NCBI GenBank assembly: GCA_028282595.1
Contig: JANQHQ010000026.1
Coordinates: 62,001-126,000 of the forward strand
Origin: Chlorobium sp.
GTDB taxonomy: Bacteria; Bacteroidota; Chlorobiia; Chlorobiales; Chlorobiaceae
DNA length: 64,000 nucleotides
Direction: 5' to 3'
Shown: one piece after another, positions 9,647 through 18,704 of the stretch
How positions within the stretch are numbered: position 1 is the first letter of the stretch
How the letters are laid out: each line of letters starts with the position of its first letter
The notes under the pieces: model-generated
Told to the model about the DNA's origin: nothing
Databases searched by the model: none
Seen by the model: only the letters and a program-made list of their open reading frames with translations
Made by a program: the position numbers and the translations under genes

Positions 9647-9720
9647 AGGTCGTCGTTTCAGTTACATTCCCGATCGGTAACGGAGAGCTCCGGGGGCCGT
9701 TCCGTTCCAGTCAGCCGTCA

Positions 9721-10515
9721 TCATCCCGTCTGGTAGGTATGTACGCTGTTCGCGGCGGAAGGAAGATAGTTCACTCCGAACCAGCTGACAAGCAGCACCA
9801 GAAAAGCGAGGGCCAGATACCACCGGAGCGGTCCCCGCCCGACCTTCATGGAATAGAGATGCATGTAAGCCAGGTAGGCGAGCCAGGCGATAAGCGCCCA
9901 GGTCTCCTTGGGGTCCCACGTCCAGTAATGACCCCACGCCTCCTTTGCCCAGAGCGCCCCGAAGACCAGACCGAAAGAGAGAAAAACAAAGCCGAGCAGG
10001 GCGAGATAGTGACCGAGCGCCCCGTCGTCCCCGCTTCCGCCGCCGCCCCTGAAAATACCGTGCCACGCCGCCGCCGAGGAGGCCGCGAGAAGAACGTATC
10101 CGACGAGATAGACAACAACATGGGGTACGAACCAGACACTCTGCAGGGCCGGCATCAGATTCTTGTCGTAGACGTCGGGATGGAGCAGGTTGATCGCCAG
10201 GAATAACGAGGCGAGCGCCATGCAGTAGTATTTCAGCCAGCCGATCTTCCAGCGGTACTCGACAAGAAAGCCGACAAGCGGAATCAGGGTGGCGTACCAG
10301 AGCCGCGTCTCCCCGAGCGTTCTCAGCGGCGGCCGGTCGATTCCCGCCCAGAACAGGATGAGAAAGGCCGTCATGACGGCCGTGCCGGCAAACATCAGAA
10401 GGGCGGCAGGCGTTTTCAGCGAACCGTTCCTGCCGCCGAAAACGTTCAACAGACTCCCTCCGCTCCAGCAGCCGATGGCTCCGAGCGCCGCGTACGGGAA
10501 TTCAATCCATGTCAT
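9721..10515 (-). CDS. ccsA: Cytochrome c biogenesis protein CcsA/ResC
   Basis: Polytopic inner-membrane protein of the system II cytochrome c assembly pathway; with ResB it transports haem and attaches it to apocytochrome c. 264 residues with about eight hydrophobic helices. The haem-handling WWD motif is present as WGHYWTWDPKETWALI, and histidines that may ligate haem flank it. It lies 33 bases downstream of resB and about 75 bases upstream of the dsbD-like gene, so this is an operon. Green sulfur bacteria need c-type cytochromes for reaction-centre and sulfur electron transport. Confidence 0.93.
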   Translation of the reverse strand: MTWIEFPYAALGAIGCWSGGSLLNVFGGRNGSLKTPAALLMFAGTAVMTAFLILFWAGIDRPPLRTLGETRLWYATLIPLVGFLVEYRWKIGWLKYYCMALASLFLAINLLHPDVYDKNLMPALQSVWFVPHVVVYLVGYVLLAASSAAAWHGIFRGGGGSGDDGALGHYLALLGFVFLSFGLVFGALWAKEAWGHYWTWDPKETWALIAWLAYLAYMHLYSMKVGRGPLRWYLALAFLVLLVSWFGVNYLPSAANSVHTYQTG

Positions 10516-10548
10516 AGCGTGCGGTTCGATTGAAAGGACGCCTCTCCT

Positions 10549-11793
10549 TCAGCCCGACAGCGTCCGCGATTTTTTCATGCCTTTCCAGAAAAACATGGCG
10601 TTGCCCGCCAGAATCATGAAAAAGCCGGTGTAAACCGCCGGAAGCCAAGGATCGCGGACCCCTTCGACGAGACTGAGGGACGACCAGCGACCCGCCTGTT
10701 CATCGTACCCCATCTGGTAGAGCTTCCAGCCGTTCGCCTCGACCGGCTTGTTGACTTCGAGAATTTCGGACACTTCCCGTTCCCCGCCGTCGCGTCTGAT
10801 CGTTATCCGGGAACGAAATTTTTTCGGAGCGCCCGGAATCAGGACGATCAGCCGGCTGCCGGCCCTGACAACCGACGGTGCCTCGAACGGACTTCCGGTG
10901 CTGACCCAGCCGGCAACCTCTTCGTCACCGGAAATCCCGGCGATTCTGACATAGGGCATTCCCTCCGGGGAATCCGTCGGCACGGGGACTCCGGAAGAAT
11001 CCACCCTGCCGGACGGCAGGTAGCGTTCGACCCTCAGCGTCAGACGATCCCAGGAAACGGCCATGCCTTCGGCCATATCCTGAACCTGCCGCAGATCGTC
11101 CGGCAGTAACCGGCTCTGCTGCTGGTCGTAGAGTGCGAGTTGCGGAGAGTACTCCTGCATTTCAAAATTCTGCAGATACACTTCGAACGGCAATTCCGTC
11201 ATGGATTTCGAGGAAGCCTCGTAGCCGCGGGAGGTGGCCTTGCCTTCGTAAAGCGGAATGATCACCCGCTGCAGGTCGGCCGCGCCCATAAGCCCGCACG
11301 AAAGCGCCACCCAGAATCCCGCATGAAACAGGATGAACTGAAGATTGGCCGCCCTGAAGGGCACTGTTTTCCAGACAAGGGAAAGCCCCAGATTGAACAG
11401 GAAAAAAAACACCGCGATTGCAAAAGGCCAGCTTGAAAACACACCGTTGAGCCTGAGCGTCTTCACCCACAAAGCGCCGGTACCGGACTCCTGCGGCAGC
11501 ATGCCTCCGACGAAGGAGAGCAGCGCGAGCGTGAATATGAGACTGATGCCGAGCGGAATTCCCCCGAGCCACATGACGAAGCGGTTTTCCCTCCACACAA
11601 GACCGGCCACGACGATGCTTGCCGAGAAGAGGGCGAGCACCGCGCCGTTCACCGGCCATTGCGGCACGACGACACCCCCTGAACCCGTCGCCACTTCTAT
11701 CACGAAACCCGTGAGCACGACCGCGAGGGAAAACAGAAACCCGTCCCTGAACCCCCCGGCGGATACAATGCCTTTCGCCTCTTTTGCACTCAT
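10549..11793 (-). CDS. resB: Cytochrome c biogenesis protein ResB/Ccs1
   Basis: Partner of CcsA in system II haem lyase. 414 residues. Four transmembrane helices sit in the N-terminal 180 residues, followed by a large periplasmic domain (about 190-380) and a final helix before the C-terminal Lys/Arg-rich tail. The motif FHAGFWVALSCG corresponds to the ResB helix with a conserved histidine. The start ATG overlaps the stop of the upstream XRE regulator by 4 bases (ATGA), so translation is probably coupled. Confidence 0.9.
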   Translation of the reverse strand: MSAKEAKGIVSAGGFRDGFLFSLAVVLTGFVIEVATGSGGVVVPQWPVNGAVLALFSASIVVAGLVWRENRFVMWLGGIPLGISLIFTLALLSFVGGMLPQESGTGALWVKTLRLNGVFSSWPFAIAVFFFLFNLGLSLVWKTVPFRAANLQFILFHAGFWVALSCGLMGAADLQRVIIPLYEGKATSRGYEASSKSMTELPFEVYLQNFEMQEYSPQLALYDQQQSRLLPDDLRQVQDMAEGMAVSWDRLTLRVERYLPSGRVDSSGVPVPTDSPEGMPYVRIAGISGDEEVAGWVSTGSPFEAPSVVRAGSRLIVLIPGAPKKFRSRITIRRDGGEREVSEILEVNKPVEANGWKLYQMGYDEQAGRWSSLSLVEGVRDPWLPAVYTGFFMILAGNAMFFWKGMKKSRTLSG

Positions 11794-12143
11794 CTTCTGT
11801 CCGACTCCGTTTTTTCCTTGTCGTCACAAACCACTTCGCCCCCTTCGGCGCTCTCCGCCGTCAGCATCTGGCAGCACTTGCAGACGACAAGCCGCACTTT
11901 CTCATCGTCGGTTCCCTCGAGAATCATTTCGACCGCGACCGCGATCTGGTCGAGATACGGCCTGCTCTTGACGACCTGACGTCCCCGTTTTTTGTTCAAG
12001 TACTGCGAAACGGCCGCAGGGGTCACCCCGAGCTTTTTCGCCGCGCCCGACTGGGTCATGCCCGTCTTGACCAGACCGGCCGCCAGGTCAGCCCGAATCT
12101 GCGGCAGGTTGTACCAGACGGCTTTCTCACATGGAAAAATCAC
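11790..12143 (-). CDS. XRE-type helix-turn-helix regulator with C-terminal cysteine cluster
   Basis: A 117-residue predicted transcription factor resembling the COG2522 type. The helix-turn-helix is at about 28-52 (GMTQSGAAKKLGVTPAAVSQ), preceded by the conserved opening PCEKAVWYNLPQIRADLA. The C-terminal part has Cys88, Cys90 and Cys91 (CKCC), with Cys5 near the N-terminus, suggesting metal or redox sensing. It is the first gene of the resB-ccsA-dsbD operon and overlaps resB by 4 bases, so it most likely regulates cytochrome c maturation. The ligand and operator are unknown. Confidence 0.8.
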   Translation of the reverse strand: MIFPCEKAVWYNLPQIRADLAAGLVKTGMTQSGAAKKLGVTPAAVSQYLNKKRGRQVVKSRPYLDQIAVAVEMILEGTDDEKVRLVVCKCCQMLTAESAEGGEVVCDDKEKTESDRR

Positions 12144-12220
12144 TGTGCATCGAACGTATTACATTGAAAAAACCGCGACAAAACGGCCAGAATTCCCCGG
12201 CTACGCGTCACGGCGCACTT

Positions 12221-12961
12221 TCAGGACACTCCCGATGCGCCGCAGGAACACCCGGAACGTCTCTGCAGCTTCATTGTCCTGAAATCCATCTCCGAAACAT
12301 CGAACAGCAGCAAGCGGTTCCGCAGCAGGGAACCGAAGCCGCAGAGGAATTTCAACGCTTCAGCCGCCTGAAGCGTACCCGCCACTCCGGCCGTCACGCC
12401 CAGCGTGCCCCCGGGCGTCGCTTCGCCGGGAATCCCCGCGGAGGACCTGCCGTCGAAATCGAAGGCGCAACGATAACAGGCCGAACCGGGAACGTAGGTC
12501 ATGATCTGCCCCTCGACGCCCGATACACCCGCGTGGACACACGGCGTCTTCGTCCTGACGCAGGCATCGCTCAGCATGAGTTTCGAATGAAGCGTGTCGG
12601 TCGCGCTGACGGCGATGTCGTAGCGAGCCAGCACGGCGTCAACCGTCCCACGCTCCAGGAAATGCGGATAGGTTCGTATCCGCACATCGGGATTGAGCGA
12701 CGCTACCGTCCTTTTGGCCGATTCCGTTTTCGGAACGCCCTCGTCCCCTGTCCGGTGAATAACCTGCCGCTGCAGGTTGCTGGTTTCGACTCTGTCGCCG
12801 TCAGCGAGCCCCAGCGTTCCGATACCCGCGGCGGCGAGATAGAGAGCGGCGGGGGAACCGAGTCCGCCGAGCCCTACAACAAGAACCGAAGCCCTTCGGA
12901 TTCGATTCTGCCCCTCTTCCCCGATCTCCCTGACGAGACGCTGCCTGCTGTATCTGTCCAT
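12221..12961 (-). CDS. ThiF/MoeB/HesA family adenylyltransferase
   Basis: E1-like enzyme that adenylates the C-terminal glycine of a ubiquitin-like sulfur carrier (ThiS or MoaD type). Visible features: the opening DRYSRQRLVREIGEEGQ, the ATP loop GLGGLGSPAALYLAAAG, the arginine-finger motif NLQRQVIHR, and zinc-type cysteine pairs CYRC and CSCG. About 246 residues, the usual MoeB/ThiF size without a rhodanese domain. The frame is open to 13057, but the first 32 residues are unlike the family, so ATG 12961 was chosen. No sulfur carrier gene is adjacent, so thiamine and molybdopterin roles cannot be separated. Confidence 0.88.
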   Translation of the reverse strand: MDRYSRQRLVREIGEEGQNRIRRASVLVVGLGGLGSPAALYLAAAGIGTLGLADGDRVETSNLQRQVIHRTGDEGVPKTESAKRTVASLNPDVRIRTYPHFLERGTVDAVLARYDIAVSATDTLHSKLMLSDACVRTKTPCVHAGVSGVEGQIMTYVPGSACYRCAFDFDGRSSAGIPGEATPGGTLGVTAGVAGTLQAAEALKFLCGFGSLLRNRLLLFDVSEMDFRTMKLQRRSGCSCGASGVS

Positions 12962-13080
12962 CTCCTTCGTTGCGATACCCCTCCGGCTTCGCTCACCCCG
13001 GAAACGGACCGCTTTTTCTACGCGAATGTCTTTCTCCCTCTCTATACAGTATAACATTTGAGGCCATATGCACCACCGTT

Positions 13081-13134
13081 TCCGGCCGCCTTCAGGGATT
13101 ATCCGCTCTCAAGCCGTCCGAAACGGCGGCCGGA
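13081..13134. repeat. Perfect 10-bp inverted repeat in the gap between two minus-strand genes
   Basis: TCCGGCCGCC at 13081-13090 is the exact reverse complement of GGCGGCCGGA at 13125-13134, with a 34-base loop. It lies between the 3' end of the LOG-family gene and the start of the ThiF-like gene. There is no T-run, so it is not a classical terminator. It may be a processing or pausing structure, or chance in GC-rich DNA. Confidence 0.35.
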
Positions 13135-13155
13135 GACACGGAGCCTCCTGCACGC

Positions 13156-13893
13156 TCAGAAATTCAATGTGAATCCCCCGGCGGAAAAGTCCCTGATGAC
13201 CCCCATAACCCTTTCCGGATCGTCCTCCAGAAAAACAAACTCGAGATCCTCCGGGGAGATGTAGTTCCGCTCCGCGTGCATCGCGTCCTGCATCCAGCGG
13301 TAGAACTTCTCCCAGTAGTCGCTTCCCGACAGGATCACCGGAAAACGCCGGCTCTTCTGGGTCTGAATGAGCGTCACGGCCTCGGAAAACTCGTCCATCG
13401 TCCCGAAACCTCCCGGCAGAACGACAAACGCCTGGGAATATTTGAGGAACATGACCTTGCGTACGAAAAAATACTGGAACGTGAACAGGCGGTCGCGATC
13501 GATGTAGGGGTTGGAACACTGCTGGTTGGGCAGCTCTATGTTGAATCCTATCGAAACGCCGCCCGCCTCTTGCGCGCCCTTGTTCGCCGCCTCCATGACG
13601 CCGGGACCTCCTCCGGTGATTACCGAAAAACCGTTCGCGGCGAGCAGTCGCCCGATCTCTTCCGCCGCAGCGTACTCTTCGCTGCCGGGCCTCACCCTCG
13701 TGGAACCGAAAACCGTGACCGCGGGACCGGTGTCGGCCATCTTTTCGAATCCGTTGACGAATTCCGCCATGATCTTGAAGACGCGCCAGCCGTCTCCCGC
13801 GAAATCGGTCTGACGCGAGTAACGGGTTTCCGGCGGACGGACCGTGCCGGGAACGGGCTCCTTTCCTTCTGAAGACGACTGTGAATGCTGCAT
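13156..13893 (-). CDS. LOG-family (lysine decarboxylase-like) nucleotide-binding protein
   Basis: Rossmann-fold protein of the LOG/TIGR00730 family. Related enzymes remove ribose 5-phosphate from nucleoside monophosphates such as AMP or cytokinin nucleotides. 245 residues, with GGGPGVMEAANKGA in the first half and the diagnostic PGGFGTMDEFSE in the second. The first 40 residues are poorly conserved and the true start could be internal. It follows pabA/trpG with a 2-base gap, so the two are co-transcribed. The physiological substrate is not known from sequence. Confidence 0.87.
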   Translation of the reverse strand: MQHSQSSSEGKEPVPGTVRPPETRYSRQTDFAGDGWRVFKIMAEFVNGFEKMADTGPAVTVFGSTRVRPGSEEYAAAEEIGRLLAANGFSVITGGGPGVMEAANKGAQEAGGVSIGFNIELPNQQCSNPYIDRDRLFTFQYFFVRKVMFLKYSQAFVVLPGGFGTMDEFSEAVTLIQTQKSRRFPVILSGSDYWEKFYRWMQDAMHAERNYISPEDLEFVFLEDDPERVMGVIRDFSAGGFTLNF

Positions 13894-13895
13894 GG

Positions 13896-14459
13896 CTACA
13901 GTTCCAGAAAATTACCGATGATGTTCTTCCCTTCCCGTGTCATGATGGACTCCGGATGAAACTGGACGCCGTAGAGCAGTTTCTCGCGGCAATCCATGCC
14001 CATGATGACCCCGTCGTCGGTCCACGCCCTGACCGTCAGCTCGCCGGGAAGGGATTCGCGTTCAACGATGAGCGAATGGTAACGGGTCGCCGTGAAAGGA
14101 TTCGTTATTCCCGCGAAGATGCCCTCTCTGTCGTGGTGCACAAGAGAGGTTTTACCGTGCATGATGGCCGGAGCCCTGACGACCTTTCCACCGAGAGCCT
14201 CTCCTATCGCCTGATGGCCGAGGCAGACCCCCAGAAGAGGAATTCGTCCCTGCACCGCCCTGATGAGATCGACCGAAATCCCGGCGTCGGCCGGCTCGCC
14301 CGGACCGGGCGAGATCACTATTTTCACGGGATCGCGGCCGATAACCTCGTCGACCAGGATTTCGTCGTTGCGAAACACTTCAACCTTCGCGCCCAGCTCT
14401 CCCATATACTGCACGAGGTTGTAGGTAAACGAATCGTAGTTGTCTATTACAAGAACCAT
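13896..14459 (-). CDS. pabA: Aminodeoxychorismate/anthranilate synthase glutamine amidotransferase subunit
   Basis: Class I glutamine amidotransferase that supplies ammonia to chorismate-using partners for 4-aminobenzoate (folate) or anthranilate (tryptophan). 187 residues, the usual length. N-terminal MVLVIDNYDSFTYNLVQY, oxyanion SPGPGEP, nucleophile Cys79 in GVCLGHQ and the catalytic FHPES near the C-terminus are all present. No PabB/TrpE component is nearby, so this may be an amphibolic PabA/TrpG used by both enzymes. Confidence 0.93.
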   Translation of the reverse strand: MVLVIDNYDSFTYNLVQYMGELGAKVEVFRNDEILVDEVIGRDPVKIVISPGPGEPADAGISVDLIRAVQGRIPLLGVCLGHQAIGEALGGKVVRAPAIMHGKTSLVHHDREGIFAGITNPFTATRYHSLIVERESLPGELTVRAWTDDGVIMGMDCREKLLYGVQFHPESIMTREGKNIIGNFLEL

Positions 14460-14519
14460 CGGTACTGTTGGAAATTGCTCCTGTTGCAGAGTAACCGAAA
14501 CTCCGGATACCCCTGAATC

Positions 14520-15773
14520 CTACACGGCGGTTTTGCGCCCCTCGTCGAGCGCCCATATATAGCGGAACATCGTCTCGTAAGCCTCGTTCATCCGAACGTT
14601 TCTCCTGGCCATGACCGTTCGGGCGGTTTCCACCGCCCTGTGGATATCGTATCGCGTGAATTCCCCGCGCTCCCCTCCCCACGAAAACGAAGGGATGTAT
14701 TTCGGATAGAACCCGCCGCCGAAGATATTCGCCGACGTACCCGCCACGGTGCCGGTGTTGAACATCGAGTTGATCGAACACCTGGTGTGCTCTCCCATCA
14801 AGAGGCCGAGAAACTGCTCGCCGGTATCCCTTTTCTCGCCGCCGACGACGAGACTGACCCTGCCGTAGTTGTTTCTCAGATCGGACGTGTTCGTTCCCGC
14901 ACCGAGGTTGCACCAGGACGAAATGTAGGAATGGCCCAGAAATCCGTCATGCTGCTTGTTCGCGAACGGCTCGAGTACCGAATCCTCTATTTCGCCTCCG
15001 GCCTTTGAAAAATCCCCCACCGTAACGTTGTCGTGAATCTTCGCGCCGATTCGCACCCTTGCCGAAACGCCCAGAAAAACATTGTTCGAAAGAACCGCCT
15101 GCGGCTCCACCACGGCTCCGGGACCGACACAGACAAACCCGTCCTCCGCATCGAGCACCGCTCCCGGTTTCACCACGGCCCCCTCGCCCACGCAGATGTT
15201 TCCGGGATTCGCCAGCACCGCATCGGACGAGACGGTTCCCGAGATTTTTCCCAGATCGAGCATCATCGCATCCCTGCGGAGCTCATCCGGCTGCAGTGCG
15301 ACCAGGTCCCACAAATCGGCGATCAGGGAAAACCCCTCGACCTTCACGCTCTTTGTCTGCGCAATAATCGTCTCGGCATCGAGAAGATCCGGAACGGGCT
15401 CGTCCAGAGATGCAAGTGCGCTCTCACCGATACGGGCGAATACCAGCTCTCCGCCCTGGACGAGGCTCTGCCGGGGCGAGGGAAGATTACGGAGGATCAC
15501 GTCAGCCGCCCTGCTGTCGCAGAGCAGCCTGCCGTTGACCAGAAGAATCTCCCTCCCGGGCTCTCCGGACGGTCTGTACACGGTGAGATGTTCCCGGTAA
15601 AACGGCTCCAGATAGCGCCGCAGATGGCAGGAAAACCGTACGTTCGGACCGAGGTGGAGACGGAATTTCCGCAACAGGGTTCTGCAGCCGAGATGCAGAC
15701 CGTAAACCGGTTTGAGGTGCGTCAGTGGCAGCAGGCGCTCGGTCGCCCTGTCTTCGAATATGACAATCTCCAT
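14520..15773 (-). CDS. GlmU-like sugar nucleotidyltransferase/acyltransferase
   Basis: A 417-residue protein of the Bacteroidetes/Chlorobi GlmU-like family. The N-terminal 170 residues form a short nucleotidyltransferase-like domain (IFEDRATERLLPLTHLKPV). The rest is a left-handed beta-helix with hexapeptide periodicity (about 190-360) of the acetyltransferase type, including SYISSWCNLGAGTNTSDL. It likely makes UDP-N-acetylglucosamine or a related nucleotide sugar for the cell envelope. It sits 16 bases downstream of the lipid kinase on the same strand. The exact substrate is uncertain. Confidence 0.85.
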   Translation of the reverse strand: MEIVIFEDRATERLLPLTHLKPVYGLHLGCRTLLRKFRLHLGPNVRFSCHLRRYLEPFYREHLTVYRPSGEPGREILLVNGRLLCDSRAADVILRNLPSPRQSLVQGGELVFARIGESALASLDEPVPDLLDAETIIAQTKSVKVEGFSLIADLWDLVALQPDELRRDAMMLDLGKISGTVSSDAVLANPGNICVGEGAVVKPGAVLDAEDGFVCVGPGAVVEPQAVLSNNVFLGVSARVRIGAKIHDNVTVGDFSKAGGEIEDSVLEPFANKQHDGFLGHSYISSWCNLGAGTNTSDLRNNYGRVSLVVGGEKRDTGEQFLGLLMGEHTRCSINSMFNTGTVAGTSANIFGGGFYPKYIPSFSWGGERGEFTRYDIHRAVETARTVMARRNVRMNEAYETMFRYIWALDEGRKTAV

Positions 15774-15789
15774 ACCGTGCCGTCCCAGA

Positions 15790-16689
15790 TTAACGAAGAA
15801 TCCCGATTGCAGACGGAGCGTTCTCGATCCTGATCTTTCCGCCGATACCTTCGAAAACCTCCCCGTCCATATGCATGACGGTCGGCTCCTCCAGCTCGAC
15901 CTCGACCGCCAGCACCTTGCGATAAACGACCCTGGGATCGAAGATCTGCGTACCCTTCAGGTACTTCATGGCGTAGCGGAAAAAAACCGTTTTCGGAATC
16001 TTCCTCAGGAGACACACGTCAAGCAACCCGTCGTCGATTGCTGCATGGGGAGCGATACGAAAGCGGCCTCCTTCGACCTGTCCGTTGCCGACGGAAAGCG
16101 CAAACACGGATTCGTCCATCTCCGCCGGCCCTTCCGGGGTAACGAGCGTAATATGCATTTTTAGGGGCGTATAACCTAAAAGCACGCGCCCGAGCGCGTA
16201 CAGATAGGTCGCTTCGCCCCGAAGCCACGTCGTCCTTCCCACCTGGCGGGCTATCATCCCGGTAAAGCCGATGCCGCAGGAGTTGAGGAAGCACCTCTCG
16301 AAGCCGCCGTCGGCCGTCACCTTCCCGAGATCCGACCTCTGTTCCCCAGCTCGCAGATAGGCCAGAGGGGAAAAGCCGCCGCCGAAGCCGTGATCGACGG
16401 ACTTTATGAAATCGTTAGCCGAACCTGCGGGAAGCACGCCCAGGCTGACATCCGAACCGACGAGCACGTTGGCGATCTCATTGGCTGTTCCGTCGCCGCC
16501 GCACGCAACAATCGCCCGGCTGTCGGCGATCACCGAGCGGACTATTTCGGGGGCGTGACCGGCGTATTCCGTATAGAAAACCGCTGCGTCCGGCTCCCCG
16601 GCAAGCTCGCGCCGGATCCGATCGCCCCGGCGGACCGCCCGGCCGCTGTCCGCAGCCGGATTGACAATGAAGGCAACCTTGCAACTCAT
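15790..16689 (-). CDS. Diacylglycerol/lipid kinase family protein (YegS-like)
   Basis: A 299-residue ATP-dependent kinase of the DagK/YegS/LCB5 family, which phosphorylates diacylglycerol or related lipids at the inner membrane. The nucleotide-binding GGDGTANEIAN follows the opening KVAFIVNPAADSGRA, and LPAGSANDFIKS is also present. A C-terminal beta-rich lid domain ends near MHMDGEVFEG. The frame is open to 16719, but ATG 16689 has a GGAGTGAGG ribosome binding site and starts just after the upstream phosphatase stop. Part of a minus-strand run with the GlmU-like gene. Confidence 0.9.
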   Translation of the reverse strand: MSCKVAFIVNPAADSGRAVRRGDRIRRELAGEPDAAVFYTEYAGHAPEIVRSVIADSRAIVACGGDGTANEIANVLVGSDVSLGVLPAGSANDFIKSVDHGFGGGFSPLAYLRAGEQRSDLGKVTADGGFERCFLNSCGIGFTGMIARQVGRTTWLRGEATYLYALGRVLLGYTPLKMHITLVTPEGPAEMDESVFALSVGNGQVEGGRFRIAPHAAIDDGLLDVCLLRKIPKTVFFRYAMKYLKGTQIFDPRVVYRKVLAVEVELEEPTVMHMDGEVFEGIGGKIRIENAPSAIGILR

Positions 16690-16693
16690 GACC

Positions 16694-17194
16694 TCACTCC
16701 GGTTTCTTCTCCGGGACACCTGACGGAATCAGCTCGTCGCAGATGTTCTCGACAGCCTCGCGAAGCAGCTCGCACACCCTCTGAAAATCATCCTGTAAAC
16801 CGTAGTAGGGATCCTCCACATCCACGATATCCGGATACTGCAGATACTCCGCGATCAGGGAAACCCTTTCGCTCCCATAACCGGAAAGATCGGAAAGTAT
16901 GTCGCGGTAGTTCTCGCGGTCCATGACGAAAATTCTCGAATAGCGTTCCAGTTCGAGATCCCTCGTGCATCGCGCCCGGTGGCCCGAAATGTCGACTCCA
17001 AAAGCATCGGCAGCCATGACGGCCCGGCTGTCCGCCGGCTCGCCTTCCTGCAGGCAGACCGTCCCCGCGGACTCGGCTGCAAGCGCCCCGTCCGCGCCGC
17101 GCCGCGAAACCGCATCCCTGAACAGCCCCTCGGCCATCGGAGAGCGGCATATGTTCTCGTAACAGACAAACAGTACAGAAAAAGACATGCTCAT
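16694..17194 (-). CDS. Low-molecular-weight protein tyrosine phosphatase
   Basis: Cytoplasmic phosphatase of the LMW-PTP/arsenate reductase fold. The phosphate loop C-x5-R is at residues 11-17 (CYENICR) followed by SPMAEG, and the general-acid aspartate is in VEDPYYG near residue 128. 166 residues, usual length. Two in-frame ATGs (17194 and 17188) are possible. It is the first gene of the phosphatase, lipid kinase, GlmU-like run. The target is not predictable; such enzymes often act on capsule or exopolysaccharide kinases. Confidence 0.91.
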   Translation of the reverse strand: MSMSFSVLFVCYENICRSPMAEGLFRDAVSRRGADGALAAESAGTVCLQEGEPADSRAVMAADAFGVDISGHRARCTRDLELERYSRIFVMDRENYRDILSDLSGYGSERVSLIAEYLQYPDIVDVEDPYYGLQDDFQRVCELLREAVENICDELIPSGVPEKKPE

Positions 17195-17453
17195 GACACT
17201 TTATGCGAAAAGAGCTCCACTTGTGTCAAATATACGTTCCGAAAGGCATTTACCCCACATCCCGCCCCCCCCGAAAAGGAGCAACGTGTACGCAGATGAC
17301 GCAAACAGCAAAACACCCTCCTCCCCACGCCACACCAGTGACGTATTTTCAAGTATTTTCTTTTTTTTCTTTAACAAAAGGATGAAAAATATTTGTATAT
17401 ATAAATATTACATCACGCAGTACTTTATCTCATTAAGCTTTACCTGCCGAACC
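17195..17453 (+). promoter_or_regulatory. AT-rich intergenic region and likely promoter of paralogue A
   Basis: This 259-base divergent gap between the phosphatase and the first array gene becomes very AT-rich after 17340. A plausible promoter is TTAACA (17371-17376), a 17-base spacer and TGTATA (17394-17399), or an overlapping TATATA two bases further on. An ACGTATT heptamer at about 17341 also occurs in the inverted repeat upstream of paralogue C. No gene is seen here. Confidence 0.35.
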
Positions 17454-18704
17454 ATGCAGACCTGCACAGTAACGAATATGCCGGTAACCGAAAATCCCGG
17501 CTGGCGCGTATCGAACCCCACCCTCGATTACAGCAAAGTTTTCACACGATTGGGTGACGACATCATTATTTACGGCATTGAGAGCGCCCGTGACGTATCT
17601 CTCGAATCGATGGATATGGAACTGCTTTACAAAGTACTGCATGAGTCGCACCTCACCGACACCCGGTTCTGCCTTCTCTGGGATATGAGCCACATCGTCG
17701 GCATGTCTTTGGTCTACAAAAAAGAACTGGCCCAGTTGCTCTACAATCCTACGGTCACGCCGGGCATCGTCGTTCTCTACAACGTGCTTCCGCAGTTCGC
17801 CATGACGGTGGAAACCATCATGGCAATGGTGCCGGAAACCATACCCGCGGTTATCGTGAAAAACTACGACGATGCTGTAAAAACAGCTTTGGCGTGGAAG
17901 GAAAACAGCCCGATAGAAAGTCCTTCGTCCATGAACGGGAACGAGGAGTACCTGAATCGGCGGAAGGAGTTTCTTGCCTGTCTCGGACGTATTTCCTGGC
18001 TCAACATGACGAATCAGCGCATCGAGCTACCTCCTCCGGCCGACCCGCTCTACCCCTTTTTCAAGGCGGTCGAAAGCCTGCAGGACGATCTTCGCGAAAC
18101 CTCGAAAATAAAAGAGGAGGAAATCGGGCAGATAACGGGCGGCCTCGAAAAACAGTTGACGGAGAAAAACATTCTCCTCAATGCCCAGAAGGAGCTGTAC
18201 AAAAAACTCAAGAACCAGTTCGAAAAGGAAAAATCGGCGCTCCAGACGAGAATATCGACACAGGAAACCGAACTGACGAGAATATCGACCGCCGTCGCCG
18301 AAAAAACATCCTCGCTCAAGCAGTTGCTCGACATCATCGCCACGCTCGAAGTCGATCCGGAAAAGAAAAGCGCCCTCATAGAAAACTGCCGGAGAATGAT
18401 CGAGACCGAACTGATCGAAAAGCGGCTCAATATCGAACTCACGACCACCGACTCCGAATTTCTTTCCCGTCTGCAGAAAAAACATCCCAACCTCAACCAG
18501 AGGGAACTGCGCATCTGCCTGCTCATCAAGCTGAACTACAGCACACAGGAAATCGCACGTTCCGTCGGGATTTCGACCAGGGGAATGGAAAGCATACGCT
18601 ACCGGATGCACAAGAAAATCGGCCTCACGAAGCATCAGTCGCTGAAAAGTTACCTGACCGACCTCGCTTCGGCGCCACTCCCCCAGGGTTTCCACTACTA
18701 TTAG
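17454..18704 (+). CDS. Array paralogue A: LuxR-type HTH protein with N-terminal alpha/beta sensor-like domain and coiled coil
   Basis: First of five adjacent paralogues. 416 residues in four parts. The short head is MQTCTVTNMPVTENPGW. An alpha/beta domain (about 20-150) has LLWDMSHIVGMSLVYKKEL, VVLYNVLP and NYDDAV and looks to me like a SpoIIAA/STAS-type fold. A conserved linker follows, with ISWLN and LYPFFKAVESLQ. Then comes a coiled coil (about 220-310) and a C-terminal LuxR-type helix-turn-helix (about 355-400, including QEIARSVGISTRGMESIRYR). That last domain resembles HTHs of Bacteroidetes/Chlorobi regulators. The frame is open to 17187, but the upstream part is intergenic low-complexity, and ATG 17454 aligns with the other members. 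DNA binding is inferred; ligand and targets are unknown. Confidence 0.85.
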   Translation: MQTCTVTNMPVTENPGWRVSNPTLDYSKVFTRLGDDIIIYGIESARDVSLESMDMELLYKVLHESHLTDTRFCLLWDMSHIVGMSLVYKKELAQLLYNPTVTPGIVVLYNVLPQFAMTVETIMAMVPETIPAVIVKNYDDAVKTALAWKENSPIESPSSMNGNEEYLNRRKEFLACLGRISWLNMTNQRIELPPPADPLYPFFKAVESLQDDLRETSKIKEEEIGQITGGLEKQLTEKNILLNAQKELYKKLKNQFEKEKSALQTRISTQETELTRISTAVAEKTSSLKQLLDIIATLEVDPEKKSALIENCRRMIETELIEKRLNIELTTTDSEFLSRLQKKHPNLNQRELRICLLIKLNYSTQEIARSVGISTRGMESIRYRMHKKIGLTKHQSLKSYLTDLASAPLPQGFHYY

